Shown: one piece after another, positions 22,162 through 34,930 of the stretch
Position numbering within the stretch: the stretch's first letter is position 1
Layout of the letters: every line of letters starts with the position of its first letter
Origin: Boswellia sacra
Taxonomy: Eukaryota; Streptophyta; Magnoliopsida; Sapindales; Burseraceae
Assembly (NCBI GenBank): GCA_013180625.2
Contig: SNVD02000409.1
Location: 1 to 64,000, forward strand
DNA: 64,000 nt
Direction: 5' to 3'
The notes under the pieces: model-generated
Databases searched by the model: none
What the model was told of the DNA's origin: nothing
The model's input: only the letters and a program-made list of their open reading frames with translations
Translations under genes and position numbers: made by a program

Positions 22162-24411
22162 TAGGTGTACTTGGTTTGGGTTGGGTTGTGTTTGGCCATA
22201 CTGAAACCAACCTAACAAGGACTGAGTATTTTAATTGGCTACCGAACGACACCCTAATGAATTGGGAAAACCAACATTAGCCGGGCATGGTCGGGTGAAA
22301 TCAAATTTGACCTCAATTTTCATCAAACTTCTAAATTGATTTTAATATTTATATATTTAGCGCTTCTTAATTTCTATGAACAACTAAAAGTAAAACAAAT
22401 TGAATTAAATTAATTGTAACAGAAGATAAAGCTATGAATAATTGAAATATTGTTATTATTATTCAACATCGATAACTATATACAACACTTTTCTTAATTA
22501 TCATAATAATTACAAATCTAATGCAAAATGATATTTGATACACCAACTAACTCATTATTAATATATTCAGTCTCTTGATTAAATTAAAATAATTGTAGTA
22601 GGATAAAAAGATAAGATAAAAAATGGGAACAGAAGTAAGTGATAGATGTGGCGGAGTTGTAGAGGAGAGAATTGAGAAGGCAAGCTTTGAAGAGAAGTGA
22701 TGGGACTCGTGAATAGCTACCATGCCAAGAGAGTTCGTGAGAATCGTGACTCAATGACTCGTGAGCTTTGAAGATGACTTGAGTCATGACATGTACGATG
22801 CTACGACAAACGATAAGTGTTCATCTTTTTTCTTTGATATGTGAGTGTGAGAGACGGAGAGTATGTGAATCTGTGAATAGTTGCCGGGAGGAGAGGGAAA
22901 GTGAGTGAAAGATTAGGATTTAGGGTTTTTAATTTTTACTTTTTCAAAGTTAGGGCAAATGGGTTATATTAAGGTGCGGATGCATAGATTAGTTTCCGTT
23001 AATTAATGAGATATTCTATTTAGCCTTCACTTTTAACCTCTTTAGCCCCTACTTTTATTTTGATTTGTGTTTAAGATTTTGTCCATCTCTTGGTGGCATC
23101 AAAATAGGCCTGTTGGTAAGATATTTAAAAATTTCATCGAATGCTTGCTAGTGCACTTCCTCTATATGAACTCTCTTGAGTCTTTTAGTTTCAATAGGAG
23201 GACAATCGTTAAAGTTTTCTTACAAGATTTTGAGAAAAATTGGCAAAAGAAATTAATCTGGTCGATCAATATTTTTTTGTAGTTTCTTTTTGTTTTTCAA
23301 CGGACAAGCTTCAGTAATTGCTTATGCTTTGTTCTTGCCTATCTCAACACCTTGTTGGTGTACAAGAAATTAAAAAAAAAAAAAAACCCAGCCTTTACTC
23401 CGAATGCACACTTAATAGAATGGGTTCATTTTCAAAGCATGTTGTCACATTCATTCGACAGTTTTTCTTAAATTAGCCAAGTACTGTTTATCTTCAGGCT
23501 TCCACATTCAAATTGATATTAAACTACTCATCTCTGGTCTTATCCACCCTATGCCACTCCGTGAGCAATAAGCGAATGAACATAGATCCAACCATGAATG
23601 ACTATCCTTCACCTGCTATCTCCTTATCTTCCTATTTATAAGCCATAACTTACTTTGATGTTTCCAATTTCCCATAGAATATCCGGGACTTTCCTAGCTA
23701 CTCTGGTTTTGTTTGTCCCATAGTGAAAATGGGAACCAGAACCATGGTCATTTTTAGTGATGCCAAGCTCATCCATGAAGCTCATAGAACAAGGTGCTCT
23801 CTTTACGACCAAACCACTGAAGGATCCGACCAGTTCACTGTTAATGCTGCCATTTATAGGCCTGTTTGGCGATTACTAAGGAGAAAGATGGTTCAAAATA
23901 TGCTTAGTTCAAGTAAGTTGACAGAGTTTCGTTAAGTGAGAGATAAAGCAATGGATAAACTAATTGATAGATTGAAGAGCGAAGCTAAAGCAAACAATGG
24001 AGATGTTTGAGTGCTAAAAAATGCTTGTTTTGCTGTGTTTAGTATACTTTTGCAGGTAAATAGATGCATTGAAAAACTTAGTTATGCAAGGTATTTTAGG
24101 AACTAAACGGTGTCTAATAAGATGAATATATGGATTTAAAATTTTCAATTGAGTGTATTTAGAAGTAGGGGTTGAATAGAACAACTCTAACTAATAATAA
24201 AATGTCAAATGTATTTATTTTTAAATATACATATATATCTTCGAGTTAGGAATTTTCTTTAAATTTTTGCTATACCCGACCTATGGCCTAATTAGATTGA
24301 ATTTTTCTACTCTTCACCTGAACAACCCGACATTACTCTTGCCATCCTAATTGAATTGACCCAAAACCAATCAATTGGACAGGTCGGGTCGGGTTATCAG
24401 GTACACCCCTA
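22162..24411. mobile_element. hAT-type element carrying a P450 fragment, copy 1
   Basis: Termini are TAGGTGTAC (left, one or two G lost) and GTACACCCCTA (right), i.e. inverted TAGGGGTGTAC. The 8 bp on each side, CATGACAG and CATGAGAT, agree at six positions, consistent with an aged hAT target duplication. GGGTTGGG-rich sequence lies inside both ends. No transposase is seen. The interior includes a CYP77-like fragment at 23729-24055. Confidence 0.75.
23729..24055 (+). pseudogene. CYP77-like cytochrome P450 fragment, copy 1
   Basis: The frame from 23729 reads MGTRTMVIFSDAKLIHEA, then FTVNAAIYRPVWRLLRRKM and VQNMLSSSKLTEFR. After a TAA it continues VRDKAMDKLIDRLKSEAKA and, after a TGA, VLKNACFAVFSILLQ. 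This matches the region between the proline hinge and the C-helix and beyond in CYP77A enzymes (endoplasmic-reticulum fatty-acid hydroxylases or epoxygenases of cutin metabolism). Compared with the family it lacks a segment between HEA and the FTVNAA block, all of the haem-binding half and the N-terminal anchor. It is a captured piece, not a gene. Confidence 0.8.
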
Positions 24412-25095
24412 CATGAGATGCATGATCAAGTTAATTTAAAATAATAAACTAAAAAATGTTACCATGAACATATATTGAAGATAACATTTGTTTCACTTCC
24501 TTCATGCCAACCAAAATAAATAAATAAGAGAGTAACTAAATTATAAATTGTTGCAACATACTATCAATTCCAAGGTTGACTGGTTTGAAGAAATCCTTGT
24601 TTTAGGATTTTGATGTCAATGATTGAAGTACTTATTGAAAAGAATGATTCTTAAACCAAATTCAAGCTCTTGGTCAAATTTAGGTCCTTTAAAAGGATAA
24701 AAATCAATCGAATAGTTAGACCAAGTTCAACACCAATACTGCCAAACAAAATTTGAAATAAACATTGAGATAAGAAATATACATGACCTTAGTATACTTT
24801 GCTAATGGTATGTTTAATTCTTCTATAAGAAATTTTTCTTTTTTGTTTATTTAACTTGAGAGTGCTCACAAATACATATGTTGGCGTATCTTTATATGGA
24901 TAGACAAATTGCTAATAGTCCCACTACAATTTATACTTTTGTTTTTAAATTAAAAAAAAACCCTTAAAAGTCATAACAATAATGTATATATATACTAAGT
25001 CATAAAAGAAAATACAAAAGAAGTTGCAAATCATATAGAATTTCATAAGCTGTTCAAAAATCGGTTCTCAACAGAAAACAACAAAAGAACCCAAG

Positions 25096-25745
25096 TGTAA
25101 GCACTAGATAATCACTTATGGTTTTAAGCTTGATGACGATAAACCAAACAACTAAAGTCGAAATGGAGCTTGGTGTATGAAAACATTGAAATCAGAGTTT
25201 AGGACCAAAACCGGGGGAAACCTTCACTTAGGGCTACTTGCCAGTTAAACTGGCGTGCGCCACTTATTACTAGTGTGCACTAATTTAACTATCATGCGCT
25301 ACTTGTGCTACATTATATAAAAACCCATTTTTCGAGGAATAGAGTATTGGTTGCCATTCTTGAAGTTTGTGTTATACATTCTCTCGATTCCACTGATCTA
25401 GAAACACCATTTTCCCACCCGTTTAGTCATTTGTGTGAGCTTTTGAGCCTATTTCCTTGGAGTTTTATACACTTTAGCTTCATTTTAACGATTTGGTAAA
25501 CCCAAGGGCAATGAATACATTGCCACCCACCTTTTCATGATCATATGCGTATTTTCTATATGTTTTCATGCCTTTCTTTATGTTTTTGCACTTTGCCCCA
25601 TGTTCTATATTATATATATGATTTTCTTGCATTTTTATGTCCTTTTTTAAAATGGGTTTTAGTAGTGTGGTCCATATGCTTTGTTTTGTTATTTTTTAGT
25701 CAAAATATGAACTTATGAGCACTTTTTGTCACTTTTACATTTATT
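25096..25745 (+). repeat. Truncated long LTR (family C) in copy 1
   Basis: This corresponds to 38401-39051: start TGTAAGCACT, TATA box TATATAA at 25314-25320, the sequence GGTAAACCCAAGGGCAATG and its hairpin. It stops abruptly at the CACTA junction. Confidence 0.6.
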
Positions 25746-25799
25746 CAAGTTGTTGTGAGCTGCATTCAAATTGTTGTGTGCTTGTTGTAAGGTACTAAA

Positions 25800-27383
25800 C
25801 TATTCCCTCAATTGATTATCAGATGAGCTGCTGCATCCGTGAATGTCAATTGGAGATGGACCATGACCGTATGTTCGAGCATAGCCACGATGATCAGGTA
25901 CCATTACGTTGCCAAATACCTCTTCTCTTTGAGTTTGTTGCTCTTGTGTAAATTGAGACAAACCGTCATTAAATTGACTCTACAACATTATCAAAACAAA
26001 TAACAAGTTAAAGAAGATAAAATAATAAACAAAATAAATTCATACATAGTAGATGAATATATAGGTTCAAAAAATTAAAGAACTTACAATTATTTCTACA
26101 CTTTTATCATCACCTATTTCCCCATTATTTCTTGTTATGGTTTTGATGAAGACACTAATACGATCAGTTTGTTCGTCATTTCTTATCATCTAACCAAAAA
26201 AAATAGAAAACAACTAATATAAAGCTTTATTATCATTTACAAGTACTAAAAAAGTGAAGTTACTTACCAAAAACATCATAGAAAATAAACATATCCCATT
26301 TCTTAGCAATACAATGGTAACATAATAGAAAGACAACCACTTCCTTCACATCTTAATTGAAGTAGCATCAACTCCCATAAAATTGAAATAACAATTGCTA
26401 ATAAGATACAACATCTTCATAACTAATAAATAAATAGCATATAGATAAAGACATATACATAGTTATGCAAAACTTACCTCTTCTCATTTCGGGGCAAACG
26501 ACGTACGACCTGTTCAATGAAGTGCAACCTGTTGTGCATGGTTTATCTTATTCTTCTCTGCAACTTCCTATAATACAAATAATTTCAAAAGTTTACGTAT
26601 TATAGAATTTATAACTACGTACAAATAACTATTTGGGTATATATATCATGTATTGAGTTAGACATATACTTTGGCTTCTTCTGTCCCCCACTAAGCTACA
26701 AGAATAGGCCGCTGGTCGGGGTTAACTCTAGGAGGAGTGAAAGCTAACCGAGCCTCATCTATATCAAATTTCTTATAATAGTCTCTTTTAACACGAGCTT
26801 TCCAATCCCTCCAAAGATTCCCAACTGCTTTTAGACAATGAAGTCTATACTCATCAGGGACATCTGTATTATCCTACAATAACAAATTCTAATAGATTAA
26901 TATAGATACAAAAAAATATGTTATACCCAAGAATTTCTTAGTCTTCACTCACCTTTACTTCTTTTCAAATGTCATCTAAAAGATGTTGTGGCATGTTTTG
27001 CCATCGTGGACAAGTCAGTGGAGCCATATTGCCATTCTTTGCTATGATTCCAAGTTGGGAGGTTAATTTATCTTTGTTTGCATTTATTGGTTGCCACTGA
27101 GAGTTAAACTCTACATGCAACCTTTGCCCTGTTCCCCACTCACGAATAGTACGAGCTGATCCACGACCTTTTACAACCTTTGATGTACCAACATCATCTG
27201 AAAAACAAATAAACAAATGAGAAAACAACTTTAAATGTTAATTAGTAAAGGAATCTTATTTATGCATATACCTTGCTTTCCGTTATTTGTCTGAGTTTGG
27301 GAAGATGTCGATTGTCGTCGAGATTCTGCTTCCTTTTGTATTATACTCTCCATTGAGATGTCTCGATGTCTCTTTGGTGGCAT
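25800..27383 (-). pseudogene. CACTA accessory transposase (Transposase_24-type), multi-exon
   Basis: Exons can be followed on the minus strand: exon 1 27272-27383 (MPPKRHRDISMESIIQKEAE, donor GTATAT), exon 2 26953-27197 (DDVGTSKVVKGRGSARTIREW, GQRLHVEFNSQWQPI, donor GTGAGT), exon 3 26670-26873 (DEYRLHCLKAVGNLWRDWKA, LAFTPPRVNPDQRPIL), a further exon near 26486-26572 (EKNKINHAQQVALH), and a last one ending at 25800 with VFGNVMVPDHRGYARTYGHG. These blocks and their order fit the plant En/Spm Transposase_24 family. In-frame stops (TGA at 26965-26967 where Trp is expected; TAG in exon 3) show it is inactive. Confidence 0.75.
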
Positions 27384-27629
27384 AGTTACCTATAAAAAAA
27401 CAAACACAGAAAACCATGTTAACATCATTTCTTATATATCATAATATTAAACATATGCATATAAAAAAATTACAATCCGCTAAAAAAAATAACAAACTAT
27501 ATACTTCATTCATAAAAAATTGTTGTTACACCCATACGAGGGGGGATATATGACAAATGCCCCGCAAAACAAAAATTGGATACAAAATGACAGAATAAAA
27601 AAAAAAAAAGAGCATGCCCAAAAGAGTAG

Positions 27630-27785
27630 TCAATCAATATCATCCATCCCATCATCATTCTCTTCTCTATTAATGATAATTGTTGTGCCTTCAACTCCTT
27701 ATCTAACCCATTGAACATCTTCCTCACGAAAATAACCTCTTTCATCAAATTCTTGTTGTGTATACAGCTCAACTTGTGGCACCAT
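27630..27785 (-). pseudogene. C-terminal tail of CACTA transposase (TnpD-like)
   Basis: The minus strand reads VPQVELYTQQEFDERGYFRE, EDVQWVR, a stop, then GVEGTTIIINREENDDGMDD and a final stop. This resembles the acidic C-terminal end of Transposase_21 proteins of CACTA elements, which sits just upstream of the accessory gene as here. The catalytic part is not found further upstream. Confidence 0.55.
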
Positions 27786-27824
27786 GTTTGCGGTCGATGA
27801 ACTTTTGTTGTGGCATATTTTTTG

Positions 27825-28505
27825 GCTGCTAGTTTGCTGGGCTGGTGTCATTCATTTTTTTGTTTAATGGGCTGGAAATTTTTATTATCTTTGTGGGCTG
27901 TTGTCAATAACTTTTTAGGTTTAATGGATTGATGTCTTCTATTGAGGTAGTATACTCTTTGTTCATTTAGTGGGCTGGGGTCTCTCTTTTTTTATTTGTC
28001 TAGTAGGCTACCCAATTTGCTTATATGGTGGGATATCTTTCAGCTACTAAGGTTTTCTAGTTTAGTGGGATGGTGTCATTCATTTTTTTGGTTTATTGGG
28101 CTAGCAATTTTGCATATGTTAGTGGTTAGGCTTGCTTAGATCTCTTTTTGATCTACCGGGCTGGCGTCTATAATTTTTTGGGTTTAATAGGCTGGTATCT
28201 TTTATTAGGGTGCTATGCTCTTTGTTCATGTGGTGGGTTGGTGTCTAATTTATTTTATTTCTGTAGTGGGCTGCCAACTTTGCCTTGTGGCATTTTTTGG
28301 GCTTCTAATGTTCTTTTTGTTTAGTAGGCTGGTGTCATTCATTTATTTTGGTTTAGTGGGTTGGCATCTAATGTGCTACTTAGTAATTTTTAGTTTAGTG
28401 GGCTATCTTTCCTTTTTTGGTTTCATGGGTTGGATAATTTGCTTATGTTAGTGGGTTGATTAGGTTGCTTAGTGGGTTGGTTTAGTTTTGGTTTCATGGA
28501 TATTG
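27825..28505. repeat. Degenerate repeat tract based on GGGCTGGTGTC
   Basis: More than a dozen irregularly spaced copies of TTTAGTGGGCTGGTGTCATT and decayed forms (GGGCTGG, GGGTTGG, GGGCTGC) lie 30-60 bp apart. They create an apparent 78-residue frame at 28215-28451 that is repeat-derived and not a gene. Confidence 0.7.
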
Positions 28506-31500
28506 TAGGTCTTTCCTTCTTAGGCTTGCAGCTAGAATGACGCAAAAAAAGAATACAAGCAGTGCATTGCGTGCTCATGCTTATTGTGATATGTGAGGGT
28601 GAAATGCGGGATAGAATAACTAATGGATGAAAAATATTAACAATTCACAGCATGTATTTAGATATAACAAAAACAAAAAATAAATAGAGAAATTAAAAAT
28701 ACAAATTCACCTGTGATACTCAATATAGCAGGTTCACCAATGCCTTTTTTGGTTTGTCGTTAAGAGCGGGAATCAACCAATCTAATTGTTGGAGGAAAGT
28801 AAGAAATTATTTCTTATGTCCTGAAAGCAAACATTAACAAAGAAGAAAGGCATTAGATTTTTTGCAAATAGATATTAATAAATTATTTCCGAAAATATTT
28901 AAGTAAATTAGAAAAACTTAATAGAGGGACTGAAATAACAATTTTGTTTTGATTTTTCTTAAATGTTAAGAAGTCATGCCAGTGATATCGACTCCATTTT
29001 CTTCCACTTTAGTTTCTTTCTATTCAGTTCACACACTTCAATGTCCCAAAAAAAGTAAACAAACAAATAAATAAACTAACATTTGAAGCCACAAAACACA
29101 AGGTCATTATTAAAGCAAAGAACTTCCACTTGCCTTTCCCACAAAAGTAAACAAACAAATAAATAAACTAACATTCAAAGTTCAAAGTGTCCAAAAAAAA
29201 TTAATACATATATATAGAATGCAAATTAAAAATAGAAGCAAATAAATGGTCCAGCACATAACAAAAAATTGCAAGATGTGAAGGTACATTCTAACCAAGA
29301 GTACCGCTGGTTTCACCCTCAAAAGCCATTTACATCATCAGATATTATTCAAATAATTCTTAAGTGGTCAGATTTTATGCTAGTAGAATTCAAACAGAGT
29401 CTTCATCTTTAGCTATCTGCCCTTGATGAAGGGTCAAAACTCAAGTGCCACAAACCAACAAAACAACTTCATTTCAACATCTTCTATAGTTCATGCATAG
29501 CAGGTAAGTTATCAATATATTCAATCAATGAAGGCAAACATATTGATGTTGAACAAGTAGGATCCAAAATTAGAGCATTCGGGAAGCAAAAACCAGATAG
29601 AAAGGGGAGAAAAGAAGAGTAATGTATATAAATTCTTAAAATAACAATCTTAACATAGTATATAAATTCTTAAAACAAGCAAAAAGGAGTAGAGTTCCAG
29701 ACACAAGTGCTGCAGCAGGCGCACAAAGACTAAACAGCCACAAGTGCTGTAGCAGCCAGATGGGTTGGTGATCACAAGCCAATGCAAAATAGTTTAAAGC
29801 TGATTTCCATGTAAGATGCTTGTTGTTGTGCATGGTAGATCTAGTGATACATTTTATTGGCTTGTGAAAGTAAAATATGGACAGAGTAAATGAGTTGATT
29901 GGATATAACAATCAGTATACGGTGATGGCCATCCTTTTAATAATAAAAAACAGGATGCAATAAAGGACAATTTTGTTACAAGGAGGACAAGGTGTCTTAA
30001 GTAGAGTTCCAAAAACTCAAAAGGAAAAAAAGAAATCTAAGGGAGATGGTTTTACCAGTTCTCAGGGCTGCAATGATGAGACTTGAGTGGCTGCAAACGA
30101 ATTAGGTGCGCATGTGTTGGAGCCATACCAATCTTATGTTATTCTTTATTCATAAAACTAAAGTTCCTTAGTTGTGTGTTCATTCTGTATGTTACACTGC
30201 CTATATACTGGATGTGTCATGTAGAGGTTTGAATTTTATGCTTCTTTATGAATGCTGATATTGAAATGGATGTTCTCTCAAAAGAATATGCTCAAAAACA
30301 TTGCGTTGAATGGTTGTCATGAAAGATCTTTTTGAATGTAATGTGTAATGACTGCAAAACACCCATGTGATTTGTGATGATACATCCAGAAGTTCTTTTA
30401 TTGAATTTCAAGAAATTGTTATGCAGAGTAACCCTGGTTGGGGATTTGACAAGAAATGCCAATTCATGGATAAGCTTGCATGGGAGGCATCTCAGCATTA
30501 CAAGTAATACCAGAACACCAAGTTGTTTTTATTACAGTAGGATTCCGAGCAAATTTCACATCTTCAATGTCTGAGGTTGCATTTTGAAGCCATCTGGCAT
30601 GTAAAAGTTGAGGGTATTCAGTGTTCTCTATAGAAATAATCAGAAATTTAGATCAATTTTTTCTGTCTTTGATTTCTGAAATTATTGCTTAATCTAAAAT
30701 TTTGTTCAAGAGTTAAACATGTTGGTCTATGAGATGTATATTAGATGCTATAATTACTTTTTCCTTGCCAAGTTATCAGTTAATTATGTTCAGCTCATGT
30801 TCGAGATTATCTAGCGTTCGTGTTCAAATTTTTTCTTAATTTTTTTCTAATTTTTTTCCCCTCCAATTCAAGAGAATTATCACTCAACGCTGAACGCTGT
30901 TAGCAATTGTCTTTTTCAGTTTTGGGTCCAGCTAGGCTGCCCTCAAGAGGTTAACAGTTGTATATTAGATGCTATAATTACTTTTTCCTTGTCAAGTTAT
31001 TAATTAATTATAAGGGTGATATTTTTTGACCTAGCACGTCATTATTTACATAATTATTAATTGGGTTATCACAAGCCAAGTTTATCTATTTAAGCAAAAG
31101 ATGAAGGTTCATGTACATAGAGGTTGGAGCAAGGATGGTAGCCTTTCCTTCTCAATTTTGGCCAGCCACCCGTGCCACCCCTCATTTTGCCGTATCTTAA
31201 CTTTCCTTATTATCAAATTTGTTAATTATTAATCTAATTTAATCCAATTAATATAATATCATTATTTTATTTTTAAATTTAACCATTAAATTAAATTAAA
31301 TGAATTTTAAAATTTTAAGTAAAGATTTTAAATCAACACAACTATTTTTTCTAGACAACTGCAATTCATAGCTGACTACACCACCACCATCTGAATTCAT
31401 TGGCATTCTGACTTCACAAAGACACCACCTGATGCTCCTCCACATTGTAATCACAAAGCCATTCAAAAACATAAAGTTAAAACAAATTAAAGATCAGAAA

Positions 31501-32275
31501 CCTAAGATTAAAAACCAGATTCTCACAACAAACAGAACAAATATTTGAATTTCACAACTAATATATAGAACTAGTTAATATATGTAAGAGCATTAACATC
31601 CAAAACCGAATTACACAACTTCTATCACAACAATTTCACAGCTAATAAAACAATATAAAAACGAAATCCAGCTTCCAACTTCAGTTATCACAAAATAGAA
31701 GCAACTTGAGCCATTCTTACCCTACACCATTCATATAACAAGATTCATATATGTGAACCTACCATTTATTCATTCAACTTCAGTTATATATCATTAATTT
31801 CTTTATTCAAACGAATCAAATAACACAATGCAGATGAGATGGAAACCTACCAGAAGGATAGGGAAGCTCCAAGAAGCAAAGCACACCAGTGAAGAAACTG
31901 AGAACAATGGTAGCTTCAATGAAGACAGCGAATTTATTTTCTACAGGTTCTCAGACAATTTCTGTAGCTTCACCAATGGCAGTAGTAGATATTCTAGCAC
32001 ATCAAAGCATAATTTAGAATTAATTGAAGGCTTAAAACAAAGCATAAGTTAAGAAGCTTAGTATCTACGGAAAATAAAATAATCACACATGAGTGAAAAT
32101 AAAATGTCGTTCGCTGGTACCATTCAATTAGCAGCTACTGGATAATGCCGTTCTCTGGTACCATTCAATTAGCAGCTACAATCACAGCTTCCGCTCAGAT
32201 TCATACATTTCAAGACCTGACTTTTACTAAACGGATGTGGACTCAATAGTTCTTGGCAGTCCAATGTTTGAATAC
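28506..32275. other. CACTA interior without recognised genes
   Basis: AT-rich sequence. A ~33-bp direct repeat AAAAGTAAACAAACAAATAA... occurs near 29050 and 29145. A ~55-bp direct repeat (TATATTAGATGCTATAATTA...) occurs near 30737 and 30959. A 25-bp repeat (CTGGTACCATTC...) lies at 32114 and 32155. No transposase or other protein was recognised on either strand. Confidence 0.5.
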
Positions 32276-32677
32276 TTTGTAACAAATGGGAAGGAGATTG
32301 GCGAAGAAAGGCAACTCCAAAGCAAGGAAGAAGGAGCAAAAAAATTGACTGCTAAAATAGGATGCCTGGACAAGAAATACATACTGCTTATTAACGAGTA
32401 ATTCACCCTAATACCAAATAACAAACTAATCCTCTGATCAGATTAATATAACAGAAAAATTAGAATTCAAGGTTCAAAACTGGCTTACTTACGGATGCGC
32501 AAATTTATCAAAATTAGTAGCAGTTAGTGTCACAGAACCTTCAACAGATTCTTCATCGACTTCCTCTCCATGCTTGATAAAGTGTGAGACTGGTATTGAG
32601 TGAAACTCAGAACCTGTAGGTTTTAAATCAGGACCTACTGAGAACTTGCAGATCATTTTTATTATATTCAACCTGTT
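32276..32677 (-). pseudogene. Captured PDIL5-type protein disulfide isomerase exons
   Basis: Exon a, 32493-32677, begins after TTTTCAG and ends at GTAAGTAAG. It reads NRLNIIKMICKFSVGPDLKP, TGSEFHSIPVSHFIKHGEEV, DEESVEGSVTLTATNFDKFA. Exon b, 32276-32365, begins after CTTGTCCAG, joins in phase and reads HPILAVNFFAP. This matches plant PDIL5-3/5-4, membrane proteins with an ERV41/46-like luminal part followed by a thioredoxin fold. In exon b the residues after FAP are SSLLWS, so the Cys active site of the family is gone. Only these two exons were recognised. Their position inside the CACTA element implies gene-fragment capture. Confidence 0.75.
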
Positions 32678-34930
32678 CTGAAAACAGAAGGGCATAAAAT
32701 CAGGTCAGTTCATATTACATTAAGAAAATGAAAGACCAACGAAGCATTAGAAGCAATAAGGTATAATATATGGCTAAGAAGCTGGATATATATGAATCCT
32801 CACATTATCAACCAATGGACAGAGCCACTGACAACTACTATGCTACAGTACAAGTCTTTTACAAGATTAATCACAAATACTCAAGTTTCTTAATTATTGA
32901 TGCTTATTTTATTAAACAAATATTTTACCTTCAAGTCTTTATCTTATTGGAAATTAAATATTGAAGCAGAAGAATAAATCACCCTTTTGCTAATACCACT
33001 CATGTCAGAATACAACAGGCCTCTCAAAAAAGATTAATGTAAAAATATAATGAATCCATCCACTATAAGATTACTTCACTTCAATTGTATTAAGAACAAT
33101 GTCATAAATCACATAAGGCAAAAGAGAAAGACTTACCTTTCTAGAACGAGTGGGCAGCTATGTGGAGCTTGGTGGAGAGAGCACTAACAGGGACTGTAGC
33201 TTACTCTGTAACTTTAGTGAAGACAAAAGGGATGCAAGAGAGACAGAAAACTGCCACAGGAAGAGCAGAAGGCTTATATTGGCAGTTTTGAAATATATAG
33301 ATTTCATCGGAGCAGCACAACAAATTTTAAAATCAACAAATATAGTAAGATTACTCAAAACAGCAGTAGAATTACAAATACTACCTCTGTTAAGATTCCT
33401 TTTAACAAGGAAAATATTAAAATTTCAAGTAGAAAAAATTGATTATGAAATAATAGATTCTAAGAAGCTATAAAAAAATTGTTTTAAAACTTTAACAAAT
33501 CTAATTATTTTATAATCAACCTTATATGTCAAAACTTTTAAAACTGTGCTACCAAACACCTTTTATGCTTTCTTAAGAAATAAGTGAGAGTAACCCAAGC
33601 TAGCTCTAATACAGGTAATCAAATAATTATAAAGGTAATGAGGTATATACCATTTCCTACACTTATTGATTCCACTAAACACAACCAAAAACAGAGCACA
33701 CAGATCACTCAAAGGTACTATATGTATTGAAGTTCCGAATGTATCACTAAAATCTGCCTTCTTGTCCTACAAGACTTTCAATTCATACTAGAATGAAGTA
33801 AGTTACCGTAAGGATAAATATTGAAAAGGGTCAAGTAGTAAAAATTTCATTTGCAAGAGGCAAGGTGCCATTAGAAAACTGCTTAAAAAGTGAGGTAATT
33901 AATTAAGAATTGTAAGGGCAACGACCCAGTATATACTAATTAAAAGTGGGTAATTAGTTAAGAAATGCAAGCATAACAAATGAACACAAAGAATTCAGCA
34001 ATGCAGATGAGGAATACAAAGAATTTAATCATGTGAATCGGGAATACAAAGTAATGAGCAATGCAATATAAATAATTCAGTTAATAAGAAAAGCAATTCA
34101 TGAATATAGGAATGAGTAATTGCAGGGCAAAAAAGAATTATAAATCAAACCCAAGCATAATTTACCGAACTTATTAACCAGTCAGGCACTGATTTGGCTT
34201 TGCAATAGAACACAAAATAATCACGAAATTAAATGTAGACACTTCTTCTCAAAGTAAAATCACTAAAACAAAAAATAATCTATAGAAAGCGGAAAAAGAT
34301 AATGAACATGAGCATTAAGTAGCAACCACACAAGAAAGATAAAAAGGAAATTCATTTATGCAAGCCAACCAACCAATGATCATAAACCCACTCAAACATA
34401 CAAACAAACAAAAATTATGACATCATTTAAACAAAAGTGAAAAAGGAGTTACAGTAAGTTAAACATGAATAAAAGAGGACATGTTCTTGCAAATGCTAAG
34501 CACTTTCCCCTCGAAAAGGTAAAAGGACAGGACACAATAATCATGAAAAAAATTGAATCTTCCATAGTGAGTTGAATGATTCATTTAATATCTTATTTAT
34601 CAGTTCATAACAATGGGAGAAAGGGGAATCAAAATTGAATTTGAAATGCTCACCACTACTGTCGTTATTAATCACCATAGTGAGTTGAATCTTCTACTGC
34701 TATCACCAGCATCACAAACACCACCGTTTCAGAAGCTGAGTGCAGCTTCAGAACCTTAGTCGTGCAGCTTTAGAAGGATAAGAGCAAATAAAAGCAGGAA
34801 ACCGAGATGGATGAGACAAGACAAAGAGGAAATTGACAAGCGGGAAGACAAAATCGGTAAAGAAATATTTAGCGGGTAAGAGGGAAACTGAGATTAGGGT
34901 ATCTGATTTGGGGGTTTTTTTAATTCCTTT
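32678..34930. other. CACTA interior, no gene recognised
   Basis: AT-rich. The minus strand near 33140-33360 has an open stretch ending at a GTAAGT donor (RSRK|), but it has no family likeness. Nothing else was seen. Confidence 0.45.

Larger units (their letters stand above)
21733..25745. repeat. ~4.0-kb direct duplication, copy 1
   Basis: About 4013 bp, collinear and about 95% or more identical by eye with 35041-39051. It holds a 2250-bp hAT-type element with a P450 fragment and the first ~650 bp of a long LTR. Its left junction is continuous with unrelated sequence (TTGAGACTAAAAAA), while in copy 2 that point carries the CACTA right end. Its right end is cut off inside the LTR and joined to CACTA coding sequence. 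Confidence 0.92.

Noticed and set aside
23067..23282. A 71-residue frame (repeated near 36455-36682) as a small gene
   Set aside because: The frames differ between the two duplication copies and have no family likeness.
28215..28451. A 78-residue hydrophobic, membrane-like protein
   Set aside because: Lies wholly in the degenerate GGGCTGG repeat tract; the repeats explain the composition.
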